Below are positions 56,641-64,000 of a stretch of DNA of 64,000 nt, in pieces. Position 1 is the stretch's first letter. The number at the start of each line of letters is the position of its first letter. Source of the stretch: Syngnathus acus (taxonomy: Eukaryota > Chordata > Actinopteri > Syngnathiformes > Syngnathidae); NCBI RefSeq assembly GCF_901709675.1, contig NC_051101.1, positions 5,848,501 through 5,912,500 on the forward strand, in the 5' to 3' direction. The position numbers and the translations under genes are program-made. The notes under the pieces were generated by a model. It did no database searches. It had not been told where the DNA came from and saw only the letters and a program-made list of their open reading frames with translations.

Positions 56641-56643
<3 letters not shown>

Positions 56644-56675
<32 letters not shown>

Positions 56676-56685
56676 CCTGCTGCTG
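56644..56685 (+). repeat. CTG trinucleotide repeat
   Basis: Ten CTG units, one TTC interruption and three more CTG units lie about 150 bp after the alternative rims2 exon. The local open reading frame with a leucine run is a product of this repeat and is not supported as a gene. Confidence 0.9.
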
Positions 56686-57741
56686 CAGAGCTTTCTGCCA
56701 GCTAAAATCAACCATGCTGCTCTGGTGCGCTATACTTGTGGGCGTGCGCGTGCGTGGGTTGATTTAAATGTGCGTGTGTGTTTGTATCACATGCGCCGGG
56801 TACAAATAATAATCAGTTTGTGGATTGCTAGTTGCGACGTATTGCGCCTGAGCTTGCTTGCGTGTGCGTGCATGCTCCAGCGCACCACTGCTGCAGCGTG
56901 TGCGCGCTTCTCAGAGGCTGTGCTGTGCGACCCGAGAGAGAAGAACATGAGGGGGTTGAAGACGGTCATCTTAGACCGGGAGTTTAACTTCAGCCCAGGA
57001 AATAAGTATCGTACACACTCCAGAGCCGCAGGGTCTCATCCACCCACCCACACACACTCAAATGCATGACATTGTGTTCATCTCGTTCCAGTATGTAAAA
57101 AAAAAAAAAAATCACCATTAGATATTTGATTCCTTTACCTGTAATCACGTGAATGTAGATATGGGGAATTATAAACAGACTACTATTTGTACCTGGAAAA
57201 TGCACCTGAATTGTCTAAATTTTATTTCCTTGGTGTTGGGGATCTGGATTCAATTTAAGCTTTTGATCAAAGTGCAACCTGCTCTGGTGGATTTTGAAAT
57301 GTAAGTAACATAATAGCTATCGCTCGAAGACTGCTTGTGTGATGTGTCAAGAAAGTTCTGGCTTTGATGCACTGGAGCATGTTATGATTAGCCTGCTAAA
57401 TGCTTGTTTCACTCGATTGCAGAGAGTCCTCTGGTCATCTGGCTTGACTGCCATGGCAGACACATTATGCTGATGGTGGAAGAAGCTGGGGGTTGCAAGA
57501 TGACAGTTTTTCTATAGTTTACTCTTTATCACCTTAGTATGATCTTGCTCACCACCCTAATATAAGTTAAAACGTACAGCATACCTAACGCCACTCAACA
57601 ACCGGAAGAGCTAAATATGGAGCAGAGATCCGCAATATTCAGATAGATTCGAGGCTTGCTTGCCGTTGAGAAAAAAAAAGAACCCAATTGCACTGAACAG
57701 TCATCATTACCAGCATTTTTACAAAATGAGTCCTTTCCATG

Positions 57742-57961
57742 TACCGTATTTTCCGCACTATAAGGCGCACTTTCAATGAATGGCCCATTTTAAAACTTTG
57801 TCCATATATAAGGCACACCGGATTATAAGGCGCACCTTCAACAAATGGCCCATTTTAAAACTTTGTCCATATATAAGGCGCACCGGATTATAAGGCGCAC
57901 TGTCGGCTTTTGAGAAAATTTGAGGTTTTTAGGTGCGCCTTATAGTGCGGAAAATACGGTA
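57742..57961. mobile_element. TA-flanked MITE with TACCGTATTTTCCG inverted ends, copy 2
   Basis: This 220-bp element starts TACCGTATTTTCCGCACT and ends with its reverse complement (AGTGCGGAAAATACGGTA). Inside are two tandem copies of a roughly 68-bp unit ('AATGGCCCATTTTAAAAC', 'TTTGTCCATATATAAGGC'). It shares ends and the 'GTCGGCTTTTGAGAAAAT' segment with copy 1. Confidence 0.88.
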
Positions 57962-60010
57962 ATCAATCACACAGCGAACACACAAAACAACACTCGGCAG
58001 CTGATCTAGTTTAGTTCATGGCCACCCCAGTTGGAGTACTGCTTTGAATAACAACCGCAGAAAATGTTGACCCAATGAAATCGAGGCTCACAAATTGTGA
58101 CCGTATATCTGATCATTTCTTTTGACTGTGATTATAGAACAACATAACCCGATGCTGAATAGTAGTAGTAGAGTGCTCTTATCAGACTAAACAAGTTTCT
58201 GTCAGTTCCAGCTTTGAGGTTTGTGTCCAAGGTCTCTCTTTTCATTCTCTTTTTGTCCATTCCATGCCTGCTAATGGGCTGCATGCTTTTAGATTCTGCT
58301 TCCATGTATTATGCATGTGCGTGTCAGCCGAGGTCCTAATGGGAAGTGGGGATCTGTTCTTAGAAGGCCTCAATGGTTGAGTGCTCCTTACATTTAACGC
58401 ACACGCATATGCACGCGCACACACACTTACACACACCACAACTTTTTCATCTCCAGTGACAACTATTGTAAAACATATGAAATTAATCTTTTCATAGGTG
58501 CTTTTAAATTTTAATTAGTGATTGGTTTAAAATAATGGCATTAAGGTGCAACAGAATGAATGCACCACACTGTGCTGCTCTTCATTAACTTCAAACTTAT
58601 TTCACTGTTCTTGGGTGTGCTTTTATAAGTTATCCTCCAACTCTCAACTGTTAACTTTAGTTCCCAGTATAACATTGCCTTCCTCAGTGAAAGTCTGAGC
58701 TTGTCAAATCTTCCCAACAACAGTAATGTTGCAGTCATGTTGGGCTACTTTAACTGGTGATTTATTCATTCTGGTTTTTATATCTTGGTGTTTGGGGACA
58801 TATGCTTTGTTCAAAGCAGACTTGGTAAGATGTGTTTTAAGAGCAATTCAGATTAAGTAGCCTTTCTGAGTTGGCTTCAGTTCTGCACAACTTCACTAGG
58901 CGTTCCTTTAAAATAAACAAAAAGAGAACTCACTTATTTTGGGTGTTGAGCGAGAAGATTAGAAGCCAAATAGAGCAAGGCAAAAAGTACCAAAATGTAG
59001 AAGGAGTATAACCCCATCTGTCAGCATAGTGACAAAGTTATAGAAGAGTCAGATGAAATCAGCGAGAGGAGAACATTGAAGGAGAAGTCATGTTTCCACT
59101 AAGTTTGGCTTGGTTCAGTTAAACTAGTTAGACATTTTGTGACTCACTCATTTACAGCTCATTTGTTGGTAATTTCCTCTGGTTTCGTCAGTATGCTTGC
59201 ACTGCTCAGCCAATCGGCTCGCTCCCTTTTTGTGCTGTCCAGCTCCGTCTTGTGTATGAAGAATCAGAACACGCTTTGAAAATTCAATTATTGGAATTAT
59301 TTAGAAAATGCATAGATTATGTATTGTTCACTTGATGAAAATGATGAAAATGGAGGATGTGCAGTCTTGGCTTGCAGTAATGGTGGACCACATTCTATGA
59401 TAGCTTTTATGATAGCCAGTAAAAAAGTGTGCAATGGCAACACAGTTACAAAGTGTGTGTCGATTCATCCTCACCATTGGAAACAATTGGAATTTTTCAT
59501 TTGACATTTAATCCAAAAGACTACTTCAGTTCTGATCAACCATCTTGAATGTGTCTGGTACCAATTTAGATATAGTTGTACCTCCACCAACTCTGTTATG
59601 CTCAGCCTTTTGCTGTTACCTATGACTTTTCATGTAGTTCCACTCTGCCCACAATCAGCGCGCCCAGCACCCCTCAACCCCATGATGTTGTACCTTGGTG
59701 TTGGCAGGACTCAGCTACTGTAATTAAACCAGCCTTTTATTGGCTTTGTCTTCGTCAAGGGAAATGTATGCAGGAATAAGGAAGGCCCTGGTTTATTGCC
59801 TGGGCATCTAAGAGAGGAGTTTTGATGATTGCACACTGGAGAGGGAAAAAAAGAAAAGGCCTGGAGAGAGCAATAAAGTCAAGAAGAAAGCTAAAATAGA
59901 AATGATAACACCAACGAAGAAAGTGAATGAGTGAAAGTGTAGTGAGTTACTCAAAATGTTTGAGTCCTTCAGCTTTCATAATCATTATTCATCATGTCGA
60001 CGTGACAATT

Positions 60011-60131
60011 ATAAACAGATTATTTTGTTCAGACAATGAAAATGACGGAAGACTGAGTAGCAGTCGAAACTGTCAGCAGCAGGTAACAGCTAAAAAGTTT
60101 GTCATTGTCTGAACAAAAGAATCTGTTGATA
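60011..60131. repeat. Short inverted repeat, potential hairpin
   Basis: The left arm 60011-60046 contains CAGACAATGA after ACAGATTATTTTGTT. The right arm 60097-60131 carries its reverse complement with two mismatches over about 29 nt. The loop is about 50 nt. It may be a MITE remnant or an RNA hairpin; nothing in the sequence decides which. Confidence 0.7.
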
Positions 60132-63100
60132 AATTCATAATCATATCTCACAAGCAAGAGACGAAAAAATGTACATGATTGCTATCTTAAAGTGGACCAT
60201 ATAGTTACATAAGCATCCTGCTGATGCCTTCAACTCCTGGTTTGCTTTACTGGATGCCAATCCCATTGACCTGCATGCTCGGTGAAATTGCCTTTGGCAG
60301 CTGTGGTTGCAGGTCTTCTCAGTCATAGCATCACCCCGCTACATGTACATTATGTAGAGCTCTTTCTCTGGGGCTCATTCTATGCAGTGAAACAGGACAA
60401 GTAAGGCAAAATAAAGACGTCAACAATTGAATAGACAGAAATGTTGGCCCTTGCAAAGCTCTGACATCTGGATCCTTTTAATGTCTGTGGAGCGAAACTG
60501 ATTAGGACCTCCAAGGTTGAATAGGCACGTGTGTATGCATTTGTGCATGTGAACCTTGACCTTAAAATATCATTAATGGTTGAGTGACAGTAGCGCTGGA
60601 GTTCACATGGTAAAACACAATTTCAATGTCATCATAGAGGGTACTTTCCTTGCAGTTTTGCCCCAGGCCTCCCAATTCATAAATAGACTGAAGAGAAGAC
60701 ACAACTGTGTTCCTCCAATTGTGTTTGGGACAGCATATATGGTTGGCCGTGCGTCTGCAGTCCAAGACTTACCAGATCTATTGCTTTCTTAAATTGCTGC
60801 TTTTTGTGCTCACACAGATGTCTGATGTCATTTGTTTTTAAATAGCCAGAAGAGAGAAGATTAACTGCAGGGATGGTGCTTTTCCTTCAACCATATGCCC
60901 CAATGTATGATGTTATTTGTCAATGTCAAAAACTATTTAGTAGTTTGTAGAGAGTCTGAATTTCCCTGATTTTGCTGTTATTGCCTGCTGTCAGTGTAGG
61001 GCCTATGTGGAAGGGGAACGACATAAGGTATTTCACAAAGCATTGTTCGATGTTGCTTCTTTAGCGTAAGATATGCAACATTACAACATCATTTTTGGTT
61101 CGTTTTATACGCAGGAGGCTTTGTTTTTTTTAGTATGCTTTTTGGACATGTACAGTACGCTATATGCTGTATCAATGAACGGGTCGATTTAAAAAAAAAA
61201 AAGTCATAAGAAAGGCACACTATTTTTGTGAAACATAAGATATGCAAATTGCAGCACGAATCAAGTTGCGCATACGCATACAAAATAACAATGCCATTTT
61301 GGAATGCAAAATGGGCTAAAAATATATTATACTGTATCTTGCTTTATTATTATTATTATTATTAATTATTATTATCATCATCATCATCACATTGTTTCAT
61401 GAATGGCTAAGAGGCTGCTTTTCACGTAATCCTGTCACCGTGCTGAACATCCAAAGCCATTTCATGCTCTATTTTATTGAATCACCAAAAATACACTTCA
61501 AGCGGCCATGTGATAACAGAATCATGAAAAAGCTTAACCTAATATCTGTGTCTATGCAGCCCATTGCTGTTGTCATCCATCTCATCCCTCGCTTGTTCTC
61601 AAATCCTCTTTTGGAGCACTGATGGTATTTCACAAGCTCAACGAGATTAATTATCTCCATATTTTGAAAACACTGCACCGTGTGCGGTTCCCCTGTCTGC
61701 CAGAACGTGTACAATTAGCTCAGTTCATTTGGGTTGCAAATGAGTCAGCCCTCGCGATACTTGGCGGTCTCGCCGGACCTCTTCTGCCATGCAGCGGAGA
61801 AGAGAACTCAGCCAAGGATTGATCAAAAGCCTTCTACTCTGGCAGACAGATGCTGAGTAAACAGAGAATAAGAAGCTGCCCGAGCCTCCTCCTGCATCCT
61901 CTTCTGCCTTCATTAATTTTGTCTGTCTGCTGGCTAGCATAAATGAAACACTGTGTAATATTTGCTTAATCCTCAGTATTTACTAGCTGTTCCAGGATAA
62001 TAGTTGATTTCCGGAGGTGGCTCAGAAAAGCGAGGAAGCTCAATGTAGCAAGATTAGTATATATATTATTCTGGTTGCACATCCTATATCCTACCTTGTC
62101 TGCTTCATTATGCATTATACATTCGTGGATACAAACATAAAGGATCACCACTGATTGGATCATTTTGCTTAGGTCAGAAAAGCCCTTGATTCTGAGTTGT
62201 GCTCATCAAAAGTCTGGATGCGGGCTCACTGATTGAGATGTTTGACTTGTCAGTGCCACTGACCTCAGGCGAAAATGTGCCTTTGCTGAGCACACAGGTC
62301 CCAGCAAACGTTTTCATTAGATGAAATGGTGGCGAGAACGCTGTCCCGTACCTTACATTGTGTCCATTTGAAAAACAATATTACTGCATTGGAGTGATTT
62401 TTTTTTTGTTTTGTTTTCATCCTGAACATTATGTTCATGATATGGTTCGTCAGGCCAAATTTTCAGCAGCAGTCTAGTGCTTGTGAGGTTATTGGGACTT
62501 ATGACAAAAAGGTTTCACGCTAATCATCAGCACCTTTCATACAGCTTTTTACTTTTATTTCTGGCTCACTGTGCTTTGATACAGTGGTACTGGCAATTTT
62601 TGCAGGCAGTCAATATCTGGGTAAAGTCAAAATTCCAGTTTCTGGAACATTTGGAAAATCCCATTTACATGTATGAGCGGACAGAGTTATTCCACTATAC
62701 TGTACATGTTAAGTTTGATCAATTGGAATGTCTCCAAACCATGACGTACGAAAAACATCAGGATTCAAACGACGTCATTTCCACAATGTGGCTCACTGGA
62801 TTTATTAGATGTCTCTAATAATTTTTACTGTCACTGTCACCAATGCACACTATCACCTATTGCATTTTTTTCCAGCTTTAAGTAAGGCCAGTTGGACCAC
62901 AAAATCATATTTCCATTGAACATATGCTTACATATGCATATTTGTCAAACTTAAAAGGCAATATGTTTTTGAAAGATTTCATTTCCCAACTAGAGGATGT
63001 ACTGTACATTAATACTGTAGTTGGCTGTAGTTTCACCTTTCAATCGCATCTTTCTTGGCCTGAAAGATTAATGTGCTGAGCATTAGCAGGATTAGGTGGG

Positions 63101-64000
63101 AATGTCAGGAATGTCTTCTGAATATTAAGTGAGTGGAAATATTTAGTGTAAAAATAGTAGACTGGCAGTGGTAATCCCAGATGATGGCTTCATTCTCCCT
63201 TTAGAAGCAGACAAACTGTTTAACCTGAAGCCCATCATCATTTGTCAGCAATGATTGTACAAGTAAAGGTGCACTGCTCACCTTGATCAGACCTCCATAT
63301 CCCTACTTTTCGCTAACAAGATCTCAATTCCTGCAGCTCATCTGCCCCTTTATTCATAGCCACCTTACGTACGAACTGGTGTGAGGGGTCCAGCTTGGCC
63401 CGGCCACACAGTTCCACCCCAGAGATGTTATTTTGGTTGGCAAGAATTATTAAAGCCTCCTCTGACTCACCCTTCAGCTTTTTCATTACCTACCCACTTA
63501 TATGGCCAGAGAGCCAGACAGCGTCACTGCCTCTGATTTCAAATGCAGCTTGCTCATTGACATGAAAACTGCATACTTAGCAAATCCAAAAGAGTTAGTG
63601 CGTGCCGGTGCTAGAGTGTGCCTGTGTCCCTGTGTGAGAGAGAACAGAAATTGCTTTCTATTCCTTTAGTATCCTGGAACAAGGCAGTATAAAAAAAAAA
63701 AAAACATTCAAAATTTGTTACACTATATCCAGTAACACCAAAAGGAGAATACCTGATACTATATTTGAAAAGGACCCAAGTATGAAAATAGAATCTCTAG
63801 GTAAATTGTGCAATTTCCTGCAGAAAGCTCTTCTGTAAAAAATGATGACTTCCTGTGGCACTAGTTAACTGCACAAATGGCTAATGCAAATCTATTTGAC
63901 TGTTGGATAGGAATCCTGTCATCTATGCAGTCTGCTTGTATCCACTGCTTGGTGGTAAATACTGTACAGAGATCCCGGCCACTTTTTTAGGGCGCAACCG

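Larger units (their letters stand above)
56499..64000 (+). other. rims2 intron, downstream part to window end
   Basis: No further coding exon was found. This stretch contains the second MITE copy, a hairpin-forming inverted repeat near 60.0-60.1 kb and an ATT microsatellite at about 61,345-61,390. Two less AT-skewed patches (about 61,540-62,060 and 63,060-63,460) are possible non-coding conserved elements. The next rims2 exon lies beyond the right edge. Confidence 0.55.

Noticed and set aside
56563-57069. 168-codon plus-strand open frame with a leucine run
   Set aside because: The leucines come from the CTG microsatellite; the rest is low-complexity and unlike any protein I know. It lies in an intron just after the alternative rims2 exon.

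Overview
The window is vertebrate nuclear DNA, almost certainly from a ray-finned fish. Protein-coding genes are split into short exons with GT/AG introns, the encoded proteins align along their length with vertebrate families, and the introns carry fish-type dispersed repeats (Tc1-like fossils, TA-flanked MITEs, microsatellites). No bacterial, viral, plasmid, CRISPR, tRNA or rRNA feature was seen.

Layout, left to right. An isolated minus-strand exon of a KLHL32-like BTB/kelch gene lies near 2.6 kb. Then come fzd6 (+, 7 coding exons, 6.8-11.2 kb), cthrc1 (+, 4 coding exons, 12.5-16.3 kb), slc25a32 (-, 7 coding exons, 17.4-20.3 kb), dcaf13 (+, 11 coding exons, 20.9-25.4 kb) and the 5' part of rims2 (+, from 27.5 kb to beyond the right edge). 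The block fzd6-cthrc1-slc25a32-dcaf13-rims2 is the same gene order as human 8q22.3; the KLHL32-like neighbour is the exception, because human KLHL32 is on chromosome 6. For the four complete genes I rebuilt every coding exon and checked that intron phases close: 675, 231, 322 and 445 residues.

How the genes relate. fzd6 and cthrc1 are both Wnt/planar cell polarity components and sit head-to-tail with only about 240 bp between the fzd6 polyadenylation signal and the cthrc1 start codon. slc25a32 (mitochondrial folate/FAD carrier) and dcaf13 (nucleolar rRNA processing/ubiquitin ligase receptor) are housekeeping genes that diverge from a shared ~0.6 kb promoter interval. rims2 encodes the presynaptic active-zone scaffold RIM2; its five N-terminal exons (Rab3-binding helix and FYVE-like zinc finger) are spread over 25 kb. 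A CpG-rich internal promoter near 56 kb carries an alternative first coding exon whose phase matches, so it predicts a short RIM2 isoform without the zinc finger.

The rest is intron and intergenic DNA with decayed transposons, a minisatellite, microsatellites and a few inverted repeats. I found no new biological system. The most useful leads are the alternative rims2 promoters, a Tc1 fossil lying directly against the rims2 zinc-finger exon, nested transposon fragments, and a compact hairpin-forming inverted repeat near 60 kb.
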